The translations under genes were made by a program, and so were the position numbers. Source: Flavobacteriales bacterium UBA958 (GTDB lineage: Bacteria > Bacteroidota > Bacteroidia > Flavobacteriales_D > Crocinitomicaceae). From it: a stretch of 52,026 nt of DNA. This document shows, in pieces, positions 42,432 to 50,089 of the stretch; position 1 is the stretch's first letter, and each line of letters starts with the position of its first letter. The notes under the pieces were generated by a model. It saw only the letters and a program-made list of their open reading frames with translations. It did no database searches and was not told the DNA's origin. The DNA lies in NCBI GenBank assembly GCA_002293045.1, contig DBCM01000116.1, forward strand, positions 1-52,026. The letters run 5' to 3'.

Positions 42432-42783
42432 AGCCCATATTTGGATTGCAAAGGTACACTATTTTTCATTTTTTCAAAATTTTGTTAGGATTTAAATGAA
42501 GGGGCGTATGTGTTAAATCGTTAAAAATTTTTGAAAATCATTTTTTTGTTTCAAATAAAATTAACATATTTAAATATGTCATAACCCACAGCGGTTTTCC
42601 CCCTCCATTCGATTTATTTAAATAAGCTTTTTGCTTAAGGGCCAGGTTCTGTCCTTTTCACGCCGAAGCTATTTGTTCTTTGACATCTTGGTTGGTTGTC
42701 AAGGGTTACGACGCACTGTAATCTTCCAACACGTTTTAGCCTCATAATGAGGTCTTTATCTATTAACCTTAATTTCTTTATTT
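42432..42783 (+). other. Long leader of the 121-residue gene
   Basis: No coding region seen. It holds three ATTTAAAT octamers (42490, 42568, 42616), two of them centres of longer perfect palindromes (CATATTTAAATATG, TTATTTAAATAA), a boxA-like TGTTCTTTGACAT at 42674-42686, a hairpin CTTTGACA/TGTCAAGG (42678-42704) overlapping that box, and a CCTCAT-A-ATGAGG dyad near 42741. No convincing TAnnTTTG box. It may be a structured regulatory leader or contain a small RNA. Confidence 0.5.
42674..42686 (+). promoter_or_regulatory. boxA-like antitermination sequence
   Basis: TGTTCTTTGACA matches E. coli rrn boxA (TGCTCTTTAACA) at 10 of 12 positions and is like the GTTCTTTGACA found before 16S rRNA in Bacteroidota. 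No rRNA follows; a 121-residue gene starts ~100 nt downstream. Confidence 0.4.
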
Positions 42784-43149
42784 ATGACACGTTTAAAGTT
42801 AGTTTTTGGATCTGAAAAAAACGTAAAATTGATCCGTCGTCGCGTAGAAATTGGAGAGAATCCAAATGCTGCCTCTGGAAAGAAGTTTGAACTTCAATTG
42901 GACTATGACGCAATGTTTGAAGCGTTCAAAAAAATGACGGAACAAATTCCAAATTCACCAGGGATTTTGATAGTCTCCGGAATTACGCCGCAAGGTGAAA
43001 TAGAGTTTGTTAAATTAATAAAAGGCGAATTAAGTTTGCGATCTTCGTTTAGAAATGGTTCCTTAAAACTAAGGCTCCATGAGTTTTTGACAATAATTGA
43101 GCAAAAGAAATATCGACAATTACAGGTTCAACTTGCCATCGCAAGTTGA
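42784..43149 (+). CDS. Hypothetical small protein
   Basis: 121 residues, no signal peptide or membrane helix. A basic N-terminus (KNVKLIRRRVEIG) precedes a helix (YDAMFEAFKKMTEQ) and strands ILIVSGITPQGEIEFVKLI; the C-terminus is basic and helical (RLHEFLTIIEQKKYRQLQVQ). I do not recognise the family; a nucleic-acid-binding role is possible from charge only. It has an unusually long leader, and its last codons form the left arm and loop of a very strong terminator. Confidence 0.6.
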   Translation: MTRLKLVFGSEKNVKLIRRRVEIGENPNAASGKKFELQLDYDAMFEAFKKMTEQIPNSPGILIVSGITPQGEIEFVKLIKGELSLRSSFRNGSLKLRLHEFLTIIEQKKYRQLQVQLAIAS

Positions 43150-43160
43150 ACCTTTTTTTT
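43124..43160 (+). terminator. Strong terminator overlapping the gene's last codons
   Basis: Perfect 13-bp arms AGGTTCAACTTGC/GCAAGTTGAACCT with loop CATC, then eight T. The stop codon TGA at 43147-43149 lies inside the right arm. Confidence 0.9.
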
Positions 43161-43164
43161 TGCC

Positions 43165-43587
43165 TTAGTTTTTTACTACGGTACCCAGGCGCAATTTCAC
43201 ATTGGCCGCCTTTGCAATTTCAAACAAATCCACCAGTTTTTGTGCTTGAGCATTCTTGTCAAAGCGCACTACCACAATGTCATCCTTCAATGCTTTGGTG
43301 CGAGAGACTAATTGCGACATTAAGGCATCGTCGTTGTCAATGATTTGATTTTCAAGATCTTTATCAAAGCAATAAATATATTTCCCGTCTACATACTGCA
43401 CAGAAAGGGTTAAATGTGATTTATTGGTTTTCAGCGTTGTGTTCGATTCAGGTAAGGGAACCTTGATTACATTTGGATTGGCTAGGGTTGAAATAATCAA
43501 AAAGAACAAGAGCAAAAAGAACATGATGTCACTCAGGGCTCCTGTGGCTACCTCAATGTGCCGACGTCTATTTCTATTTAATGCCAT
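43165..43587 (-). CDS. exbD: ExbD/TolR-family protein
   Basis: 140 residues: short cytoplasmic N-terminus, one membrane helix with the conserved proton-path Asp (ALSDIMFFLLLFFLIIST), then a periplasmic ExbD/TolR domain ending KAANVKLRLGTVVK. With ExbB it forms the proton-driven motor for TonB or Tol. It follows exbB by 2 nt. The TonB-dependent receptor at 0.5 kb is a plausible client, though tonB is not in the window. Confidence 0.9.
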   Translation of the reverse strand: MALNRNRRRHIEVATGALSDIMFFLLLFFLIISTLANPNVIKVPLPESNTTLKTNKSHLTLSVQYVDGKYIYCFDKDLENQIIDNDDALMSQLVSRTKALKDDIVVVRFDKNAQAQKLVDLFEIAKAANVKLRLGTVVKN

Positions 43588-43589
43588 GG

Positions 43590-44315
43590 TTAGGGACGGG
43601 TTAATTTCGTGAATTTAACAATCACCTGTTGCATGCGCAAGGTGTTTGAGTCAATGACAGAATTCAAGATGTGATAACCGGCATAAGCAACCAATCCAAC
43701 AATAAGGCCTGCTGCGGAAGAGAACATTTTCTCATAAAGTCCTTCGGAAATAATCCCAATAGAAACATTTTCGGTTTTTGAAATGTCGTAAAACACGGTG
43801 ATTACCCCAGAGATTGTTCCAATAAACCCGATGGTAGGGGCAATACCTGCAATCAATCCTAAATGACCTAAATTTTTGTCCATCTTACCAATTTCAATGT
43901 TGGCAATTTTCTCCATGTTAGACTCTACCTCATTCGGTTTTAAGCTACTCTCAATGCTCTCTAACCCCTCCTTAACAATCGCAGCATAGGCACCGTCTTG
44001 GTTTCTCACCATTCCCATGGCATCAGACAAGTTACCTTTCTCGAGGTGTGGCTGCATATTATCCACCAATTTGGCATCGAATTTCACCATTCTGCGGATG
44101 TATAAAATACGTTCGTAAATCACATACAAGGTATAAAACAAGAGTATGCCAAGCGGAATAATAAATTCCCATGGAATTGGAGGCATCCCACCTTCCTTAC
44201 TTGTTGTTACAGCAGCATCTTCTCCGCCACCAATACTATTTTCTTGTGCCAATAGTGCAAGGTTGAATGCAAAAATCCCAAGGATACTTAAAAACAATTT
44301 CACGTTATTTCTCAT
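43590..44315 (-). CDS. exbB: ExbB/TolQ/MotA-family protein
   Basis: 241 residues from the ATG at 44315 (an in-frame TTG 9 nt upstream is unlikely). N-terminal signal-like helix ending LLAQ, a Gly-rich linker, then three membrane helices of the MotA/TolQ/ExbB domain including LGLIAGIAPTIGFIGTISGV and AGLIVGLVAYAGYHIL. The extra N-terminal helix is typical of Bacteroidota ExbB. Forms the proton channel with the ExbD encoded next. Confidence 0.9.
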   Translation of the reverse strand: MRNNVKLFLSILGIFAFNLALLAQENSIGGGEDAAVTTSKEGGMPPIPWEFIIPLGILLFYTLYVIYERILYIRRMVKFDAKLVDNMQPHLEKGNLSDAMGMVRNQDGAYAAIVKEGLESIESSLKPNEVESNMEKIANIEIGKMDKNLGHLGLIAGIAPTIGFIGTISGVITVFYDISKTENVSIGIISEGLYEKMFSSAAGLIVGLVAYAGYHILNSVIDSNTLRMQQVIVKFTKLTRP

Positions 44316-44420
44316 GTGTGTCAATATTTGGTCACGCTAAATTACTCAGCATTCAATGATTCAATTCTGCCCTTGAGTTTAGATTTCCACATTGAAATGT
44401 TATTGAAGAACAGGAAATAA

Positions 44421-44446
44421 AAAAAAGCCAACCGAAGTTGGCTTTT
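44421..44446 (-). terminator. Terminator after the Lcl-domain gene
   Basis: Minus strand: AAAAGCCAAC-TTCG-GTTGGCTTTT continuing into a T-run; lies 20 nt after the lipoprotein gene and before exbB. Confidence 0.85.
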
Positions 44447-44466
44447 ATTCCAGGTGAGTGGCTTAA

Positions 44467-45072
44467 TTAAAAATATCGAACAGGCCTTATGTGAAATAGT
44501 TCATTTCTGTTTTTTATGCAAATGGCAGATGTACTAAAGAATCTTGAAAAGGCACCGCTGGAATTCGCATCATCGTATGCAGTGGAGGCCCAGTAATGCG
44601 AAGTGTAATCTGTAGAAAAGGTGCCAAGGCTTTGTCGTTTTTCGAAAATTAGGTTCAGCTCATTTATACTTGGTAAATACCAATCGTCATAGTAGTTGAT
44701 TTTTACTTCTGAACAAAATTTTACAGCGCTTGCACTGTCTGGATACGCCGCGATAATAGCTTCAGTATTTGATTTCCCATACCCAATGTCGCTGGATGTT
44801 AATCCGGTTAAATCTACTCCGATTAATCCGAATGTACGAAGTCCGTGTAAGTCCTTTTCTGCCACTATAATGCCATGAGTTTCGCCGGCGATGTACCCTT
44901 TTTCATGGGGCTGAAAGATATGTAGCACAATTCCCCCACCGTATTTTTCACCTTCAGCGGGGATGTGATAGGTGACTTTTTTGCAGGAGCTTAGTCCGCT
45001 AACTATTGATGCAATTAGTATGATTAATTGCATCTTCATTGCATTCAGCAAGATCATCTGTAGTTTTTTCAT
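44467..45072 (-). CDS. Lipoprotein with Lcl/DUF1566-type domain
   Basis: About 201 residues from the ATG at 45072; a start at 45039 would give a shorter signal peptide and cannot be excluded. A start near 45150 can be, since it falls inside the ahpC terminator. The lipobox SGLSSC gives a lipid-bearing Cys. The C-terminal domain is Lcl-like: GGGIVLHIF, DDWYLPSINELNLIF, YWASTAYDD and FHIRPVRYF. Such domains occur in surface lectin-like proteins; ligand unknown. Confidence 0.8.
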   Translation of the reverse strand: MKKLQMILLNAMKMQLIILIASIVSGLSSCKKVTYHIPAEGEKYGGGIVLHIFQPHEKGYIAGETHGIIVAEKDLHGLRTFGLIGVDLTGLTSSDIGYGKSNTEAIIAAYPDSASAVKFCSEVKINYYDDWYLPSINELNLIFEKRQSLGTFSTDYTSHYWASTAYDDANSSGAFSRFFSTSAICIKNRNELFHIRPVRYF

Positions 45073-45130
45073 AAGAAATGGGTTAAGGTTTTTTTGCATG
45101 ACGTAGCGGCTCTCTGACCGTTGCCATGGG

Positions 45131-45164
45131 GCAAAAAAAAAGCCTTGCATTTTTGCAAGGCTTT
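45131..45164 (-). terminator. Terminator of ahpC
   Basis: Minus strand: AAAGCCTTGC-AAAAAT-GCAAGGCTTT and a run of T, 18 nt after the ahpC stop. Confidence 0.87.
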
Positions 45165-45181
45165 ACTAATGGAAATACTAT

Positions 45182-45814
45182 TTAGTGCTTAGACAAGTAA
45201 TCAGCTACACCGTCAAAGCTTGCTTTCATCGCTTCGTCTCCTTTGTGCCAGTTTGCTGGACAAACTTCACCATGCTCTTCAAAGTATTGTAAGGCATCAA
45301 CCATTCGAAGGGCTTCATCCACGTTTCTTCCCAATGGGAAAAAGTTCACTAATTGATGCATCACCGTTCCTGATTTATCGATTAAAAACAATCCACGGTA
45401 TGCAATCATTGGACCACTCGCTGTTAATGAACCTTCCATATCATACTCGTATTCTCCCGCCAATACACCAAATGCTTCAGAGATTGTTTTAGAAGTATCC
45501 GCTACAATTGGATAGGTTACGCCTTCAATTCCACCTTTGTTCTTTGGTGTTTGTAACCAAGCCCAGTGGGATTCCTCGGTATCTGTTGAACACGCAACAA
45601 CTTTTACTCCGCGTGCCTCGAATTCTCCTAGTGCACTTTGAAATGCATGTAATTCAGAGGGACATACAAACGTAAAATCCTTTGGATAAAAGAAAAACAA
45701 TACATGATTTTTTCCTACATATTGGTCCAAAGAGAAATTGTTTACGATTTCCCCTCCGTTTACTACTGCTCCCGCGCTGAACGATGGAGCCTTTTTTCCT
45801 ACTAAAACTGACAT
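45182..45814 (-). CDS. ahpC: 2-Cys peroxiredoxin (AhpC)
   Basis: 210 residues. Reduces H2O2 and organic peroxides. Peroxidatic Cys51 in FTFVCPSE and resolving Cys185 in GEVCPANW mark a typical 2-Cys peroxiredoxin; the length fits AhpC. Divergent from oxyR with a 155-bp spacer containing a likely OxyR dyad and a TACCTTTG box, so induction by peroxide through OxyR is expected. The reductase partner AhpF is not seen. Confidence 0.95.
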   Translation of the reverse strand: MSVLVGKKAPSFSAGAVVNGGEIVNNFSLDQYVGKNHVLFFFYPKDFTFVCPSELHAFQSALGEFEARGVKVVACSTDTEESHWAWLQTPKNKGGIEGVTYPIVADTSKTISEAFGVLAGEYEYDMEGSLTASGPMIAYRGLFLIDKSGTVMHQLVNFFPLGRNVDEALRMVDALQYFEEHGEVCPANWHKGDEAMKASFDGVADYLSKH

Positions 45815-45843
45815 GTTATTTTAATTTATTAAGTTACTTAGCA

Positions 45844-45851
45844 CAAAGGTA
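45844..45851 (-). promoter_or_regulatory. -7 box of ahpC
   Basis: Minus-strand TACCTTTG (exact TAnnTTTG), 29 nt before the ahpC ATG. Confidence 0.6.
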
Positions 45852-45887
45852 AAACAAACCGAATAAGGTTCTGTTCAACCAAATGAA

Positions 45888-45912
45888 AACTATGTTAATT
45901 CTCAACAAAGTT
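45888..45912. promoter_or_regulatory. Candidate OxyR-binding dyad
   Basis: AACTATGTT-N7-AACAAAGTT: 9-bp arms complementary at 8 positions, about 40 nt upstream of the ahpC -7 box between the divergent genes. Position and LysR-type symmetry fit OxyR control. Confidence 0.5.
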
Positions 45913-45969
45913 AAGCACCCTTTGTTATCAATAAAATCAAAACAAATTATATTTACATAAATACTTTCT

Positions 45970-46890
45970 ATGATTTCTTTGCAGCAAATGAGATACCTGG
46001 TAATTCTCAGTGAAGAATTGCAATTTTCACGTGCCAGTGAGCGCTGTTTTGTAACCCAACCCACCCTGTCAATGCAGGTTAAAAAAGCGGAGGAGCAATT
46101 GGGATATGCCGTATTTGATCGCGCATCAAGTCCCTTATCGCTTACACCCTATGGGATCGAGGTTATTCCTATTCTTCGTGAGATTTTGTCTGAAAACGAC
46201 AACCTTCGCTTATTGAACGACCGCATGGCCGGAAAAATTAAGGAAGAAATTCGGGTTGGGATCATTCCTACCGTTTCGGTATACATGTTAACGCGATTGT
46301 TTTTATTGTTTAAACAGGCCTTACCTAATGTTCGTTTTTTGTATGTAGAACACCCAACGGAAACATTGCTTCAAGAATTAGAAAAAGGCACGATTGATTT
46401 AGGAATTTTAGCAGGACCGTACCAACAGGCAAAATATCGCACAGTGCCTTTATTTACTGAAGAAATTGAGGTGTATACAGCGTTGGGTAAGAAAGGAGGA
46501 ATAGAGGTTGCGGCACTGGATGGCCAACAACCTTGGTTGCTTAGTAAAGGTAATTGCTTGCGAACCCAAGTCATTAATTTTTGTAATATTTCAGAAACAG
46601 CAGAAGCTCCTTCGTGGGATTATATTGGTGGAAATATGGATTTATTGGTTGAAATGGTCAATGTAAATGGTGGATACACCTTGCTTCCGGCAGAATTTAA
46701 GTCAACGAAAGAACAGCCTGGATTTCGCAAACGATTGGTCTCGCCATATGGATCACCGGCACGCGAAATCATTGGAGTCTTTCCTCAACGAAGTTACAAA
46801 ACACCACACTTGGAACGAATGGTTAAAGAAATTCAACTGGTTTACTCTCAGCGAAGTACGGTGCCTTTCCACATGTTAGATTGGAAGTAA
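45970..46890 (+). CDS. oxyR: Peroxide-sensing LysR-type regulator OxyR
   Basis: 306 residues. N-terminal winged helix (MRYLVILSEELQFSRASERC, TQPTLSMQVKKAEEQLG) and a LysR effector domain. Cys196 and Cys205 in NCLRTQVINFC have the same spacing (9) as the redox Cys199/Cys208 of E. coli OxyR, and the motif matches, so it should sense H2O2 by disulfide formation. Divergent from ahpC. Its stop is 10 nt from the convergent tig stop. Confidence 0.93.
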   Translation: MISLQQMRYLVILSEELQFSRASERCFVTQPTLSMQVKKAEEQLGYAVFDRASSPLSLTPYGIEVIPILREILSENDNLRLLNDRMAGKIKEEIRVGIIPTVSVYMLTRLFLLFKQALPNVRFLYVEHPTETLLQELEKGTIDLGILAGPYQQAKYRTVPLFTEEIEVYTALGKKGGIEVAALDGQQPWLLSKGNCLRTQVINFCNISETAEAPSWDYIGGNMDLLVEMVNVNGGYTLLPAEFKSTKEQPGFRKRLVSPYGSPAREIIGVFPQRSYKTPHLERMVKEIQLVYSQRSTVPFHMLDWK

Positions 46891-46900
46891 GGCCGAGACA

Positions 46901-48253
46901 TTACTTTTTCATTTCTGCAAGGAAGTCGTCATATGACAAGGGCTTCATTTTTAAACTTGCATTTGTTTTGAAGTATTGGGTCAATTTTTCTTCAGCTAAT
47001 TGATCGTAGATACTATTTGCTTGTTCTTTTTTAGTTAGCAATTCGCGAGCAGAGGCTTCGAGTTCCGCATCTTCTGGTGCAGGTATCCCGTATTGTGCAT
47101 AGTTGCTTATCAATAAGCCTTTGGTAAATGCCAAGACCTCTTCATACACTAATTTGGTATCAGAATCTTTAAAGATTTTGGTTTGAATCAATTGCCATTT
47201 CAAGGACTTTAGATATGCTTCAAATTCCTTTTCAATGTCCTCATCTGCGATTGGTGTCGTGGCACTCAATTTAATCCAACGCTTTAAAAAGGGTTCTGGA
47301 AAAGTCATTTTCACGTCGTTTATCAATGCGTCATATACCTTTCGAGTCATCAAGCGGTCAGCATCTCGTTCGAACATTTGCTCCAAGTCTTTACTTACTC
47401 GAGCTCTTAGTCCTGCTTCGTCAGTGATCTCACCGTCTTGAAACAGCTTAGCAAACAAATCCGAAGTCAGTTCCGCCAATTCCATGCGTTTTATGTCTGT
47501 GATTTTAAACTCAAACGCCACCTCGTTTGAAGGAAGTGTTTCTGGCGTTAAGCCCAACAAGGAGGCCTTATCTGCGTCATCTTTTGAAACGGTGCTGGGA
47601 TCTAAACTAAATTGATTGCCTAGTTTTTTACCGATTAATGACTGCTTAACGTCTAAGTTTTCAATAAACTCTATCGATAAGGTGGTGCTGTGACTAATTC
47701 CCTCAGGCTTTATTGTTCCATCGGCTTCAAGTTCTGTGAATGTCCCAACCATTAAATCTTTTGGCCCCGCCTCATCAACGCTAATCATTTTTCCATATCG
47801 ACGTTGGATGTCTTCAATTTGTTGGCTTACCAATTTATCATCCACACGAACGGTATGGTATTCAATTCCTTTTGTTAACACCGATTGGTAATCAAACGTG
47901 GGAACCATTCCAATTTCGTAGGTAAATTTAAAGGTACCCGGTTGATCAAACGACCCTTCCATAGCATGGGTAGCTGATGGAATTGCGTTTCCGAGAATAT
48001 CTAAGGAGTTTTCACGAATGAATCCATAAACACCCTCATTGGCCAAGGTATTCAATGTTTCAGCAAGGACCGCTTTACCATAACGTTTTTCAATGATTCC
48101 TGCTGGCGTGTGACCCGGACGAAATCCTGGGATATTTGCAGTTTTTCGGTGTTTTTCTAAGGTGTTTTTAACCTTTTGGCTGTAGTCTGTTGGATTAATC
48201 TCTACGATAAGCAAACCATTCAAGGCATCAATTTCTTGACGAATCACATTCAT
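46901..48253 (-). CDS. tig: Trigger factor
   Basis: 450 residues from the ATG at 48253. Ribosome-bound chaperone. The N-terminal ribosome-binding domain includes ANIPGFRPGHTPAGIIEKRYG, matching the GFRxGxxP signature; the middle holds a divergent FKBP-like region (~150-230) and the C-terminus the long helical arms. An apparent upstream extension runs into tRNA-Leu and is not coding. Bacteroidota trigger factors commonly have a weak peptidyl-prolyl isomerase domain, as here. Confidence 0.92.
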   Translation of the reverse strand: MNVIRQEIDALNGLLIVEINPTDYSQKVKNTLEKHRKTANIPGFRPGHTPAGIIEKRYGKAVLAETLNTLANEGVYGFIRENSLDILGNAIPSATHAMEGSFDQPGTFKFTYEIGMVPTFDYQSVLTKGIEYHTVRVDDKLVSQQIEDIQRRYGKMISVDEAGPKDLMVGTFTELEADGTIKPEGISHSTTLSIEFIENLDVKQSLIGKKLGNQFSLDPSTVSKDDADKASLLGLTPETLPSNEVAFEFKITDIKRMELAELTSDLFAKLFQDGEITDEAGLRARVSKDLEQMFERDADRLMTRKVYDALINDVKMTFPEPFLKRWIKLSATTPIADEDIEKEFEAYLKSLKWQLIQTKIFKDSDTKLVYEEVLAFTKGLLISNYAQYGIPAPEDAELEASARELLTKKEQANSIYDQLAEEKLTQYFKTNASLKMKPLSYDDFLAEMKK

Positions 48254-48274
48254 ATCATTCTTAATTTTATGTTC

Positions 48275-48305
48275 AAAAAAAAAGGTCCCGAATTCACGAG
48301 ACCTT
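48275..48305 (-). terminator. Terminator between tRNA-Leu and tig
   Basis: Minus strand: AAGGTCTCG-TGAATT-CGGGACCTT (one mismatch) and a run of T, directly after tRNA-Leu. Confidence 0.8.
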
Positions 48306-48310
48306 AAAGG

Positions 48311-48392
48311 TGCGGATGGAGGGACTCGAACCCGCACACCTCTCGGCACTAGATCCTAAGTCTAGCGTGTCTACCAATTTCACCACATCCGC
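48311..48392 (-). tRNA. tRNA-Leu (TAG)
   Basis: 82 nt, class II with a long variable arm (TGCCGAGAGGTGT region). Acceptor GCGGATG/CATCCGC, anticodon loop CTTAGGA (anticodon TAG), T-arm GCGGG-TTCGAGT-CCCTC with normal loop. CCA not encoded. Confidence 0.95.
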
Positions 48393-48516
48393 TAAACCAA
48401 TTAACTGCCCCGTTGAGCAAATTGGAGCACAAAGATACAAAAGAATTGAAAAGTAGCAAATCCGATAATCCATTATCCATGAATTTGAATCAAACTGGAT
48501 GAAATGAAAAATATAC

Positions 48517-49284
48517 CTAGGAGTTTTGTGCTTTTAAGGAGCTGCGTATTTCTTTCATGAATTCTGAGGCAAACACGAAGGCTTCGATTTCGGGATTGTC
48601 CGTGGTAATGATGCTGTGTCGATCACCCTCCCACCATTTTTTCCCTTGGTGAATAAAAATAACCTTATCTCCGATTTCCATCACACTGTTCATGTCGTGC
48701 GTAATGACTATGGTGGTTATTCCATATTCATAGGTGATGTCACGGATTAAGTTATCAATCACAATGGCTGTTTTCGGATCAAGTCCTGAATTGGGCTCAT
48801 CGCAAAATAAATACTTGGGATTCATGGCAATGGCTCGCGCAATACCCACCCGTTTTTGCATGCCACCTGAACATTCTGACGGAAATAATGCGTTTCTTCC
48901 CTGCAAGTTTACTCGATCCAAACAAAAGTCTACCCGATCTTGCATCTCTTTCTTGGTCATTTTCGTAAACATCGATAGGGGAAATTTAATATTTTCCTCT
49001 ACGGTCATCGAATCAAACAAGGCACTTCCTTGAAACAACATCCCAATTTCTTGGCGAATTTCACTGCGTTCGCTTTTTTGCATCGTAGTGAAGTCTCTTT
49101 GATCGAATAAAATCTGACCTGAATCAACTTCATGCAGCCCAACCATTGATTTTGCTAATACAGATTTACCCTGTCCAGATTGGCCAATAATCAAATTGAT
49201 ACGCCCAGGTTCAAAGTCAGCACTTACATCAAATAAGACCTGCTGCTTTCCAAACGTTTTATTTACGTTCCGAACACTAATCAT
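48517..49284 (-). CDS. mlaF: MlaF-type phospholipid ABC transporter ATPase
   Basis: 255 residues. Walker A GQSGQGKSVLAK, signature ECSGGMQKRVGIARA, Walker B YLFCDEPNSGLDP. GQSGQGKS and the short form match MlaF/MCE-associated ATPases. It powers lipid transport between the membranes with MlaE, encoded just upstream and overlapping by one base (TAATG). An MCE-domain (MlaD) protein usually follows; here a tRNA does, so mlaD must be elsewhere. Confidence 0.9.
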   Translation of the reverse strand: MISVRNVNKTFGKQQVLFDVSADFEPGRINLIIGQSGQGKSVLAKSMVGLHEVDSGQILFDQRDFTTMQKSERSEIRQEIGMLFQGSALFDSMTVEENIKFPLSMFTKMTKKEMQDRVDFCLDRVNLQGRNALFPSECSGGMQKRVGIARAIAMNPKYLFCDEPNSGLDPKTAIVIDNLIRDITYEYGITTIVITHDMNSVMEIGDKVIFIHQGKKWWEGDRHSIITTDNPEIEAFVFASEFMKEIRSSLKAQNS

Positions 49285-50024
49285 TACAAAAGCATAAGTT
49301 TGGTGATGATGAAATTGGCAATAAGTATCACCACGCTGCTGATCACAACGGCCTTAGTTGACGCTTTACCAACATCTAAGGATCCCCCCTTAACGTAGTA
49401 TCCATAGAAAGAAGAAACGGATACTATAATAAATCCAAAAGCAACCGTTTTGGTCAAGGCATAAAATATATTGTATGGGTCAAACCAGGAACGAAGCCCT
49501 AATATGTAGGTTTCTGTAGTTTGTAAATCCGAAATCACCAAAGCAAGAAAGCCACCGAACATTCCTAAAAACATAGAGAACACGATTAAGATGGGAAAGT
49601 AAATCACGGAGGCAAGAATTTTTGGCAACATCAGGTGGTTGATGGAATTAACACCCATAATTTCAAGGGCATCAATTTGTTCCGTAATGCGCATCGTACC
49701 AATTTCTGATGCAATATTCGACCCTACTTTACCGGCTAAAATAAGCGATATGATGGTGGGTGAAAATTCCAATATAATGCTCGATTGTGTGATATAACCA
49801 ACGGTATAGGCCGGAAGAAGTGGACTGTCCATGTTCGATGCCGTTTGTAAGGAAATTACTGCCCCCATAAAGGTTGACATCAACGCAACAATTGGAATTG
49901 AATTAATTCCAATGAACTGAACCTCGTCCATGAACATTTTCCAAAATATGTTCATTTTTTTCGGTTTCCGAATCACCCAAGAGAGCATGATAAAATAGGC
50001 ACCTATGTTTCGAATATATTTCAC
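49284..50024 (-). CDS. mlaE: MlaE-type phospholipid ABC transporter permease
   Basis: 246 residues with about five membrane helices and the MlaE (DUF140) core: MGAVISLQTASNM, LILAGKVGSNIASEIGTM, RITEQIDALEIMGVN. The start is a GTG at 50024. A near -7 box (TACCTTTA) ends 5 nt before it. Inner-membrane half of the Mla system that maintains outer-membrane lipid asymmetry. Divergent from the SprT-like gene with only 65 nt between start codons. Confidence 0.92.
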   Translation of the reverse strand: MKYIRNIGAYFIMLSWVIRKPKKMNIFWKMFMDEVQFIGINSIPIVALMSTFMGAVISLQTASNMDSPLLPAYTVGYITQSSIILEFSPTIISLILAGKVGSNIASEIGTMRITEQIDALEIMGVNSINHLMLPKILASVIYFPILIVFSMFLGMFGGFLALVISDLQTTETYILGLRSWFDPYNIFYALTKTVAFGFIIVSVSSFYGYYVKGGSLDVGKASTKAVVISSVVILIANFIITKLMLL

Positions 50025-50054
50025 GTCGATAAAGGTAATATTTATTTTCAGCAG

Positions 50055-50084
50055 TTTGGCGGATGTGTTTCCTGTTTATCTTTG
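50055..50084 (+). promoter_or_regulatory. Complete promoter of the sprT-like gene
   Basis: TTTG at 50055-50058, 18-nt spacer, TATCTTTG at 50077-50084: both Bacteroidetes elements with good spacing. It overlaps an upstream in-frame ATG (50063), which therefore cannot be the start of a transcript from this promoter. Confidence 0.6.
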
Positions 50085-50089
50085 GAACG

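Noticed and set aside
42660..42783. Start of an rRNA operon suggested by the boxA-like sequence
   Set aside because: No 16S-like sequence follows; a protein-coding frame with its own terminator does.
45073..45150. Upstream start of the Lcl-domain lipoprotein
   Set aside because: That start sits inside the ahpC terminator hairpin and would bury the lipoprotein signal.
48254..48349. N-terminal extension of trigger factor
   Set aside because: The extra codons run through the tRNA-Leu terminator and into the tRNA; the conserved protein begins at 48253.
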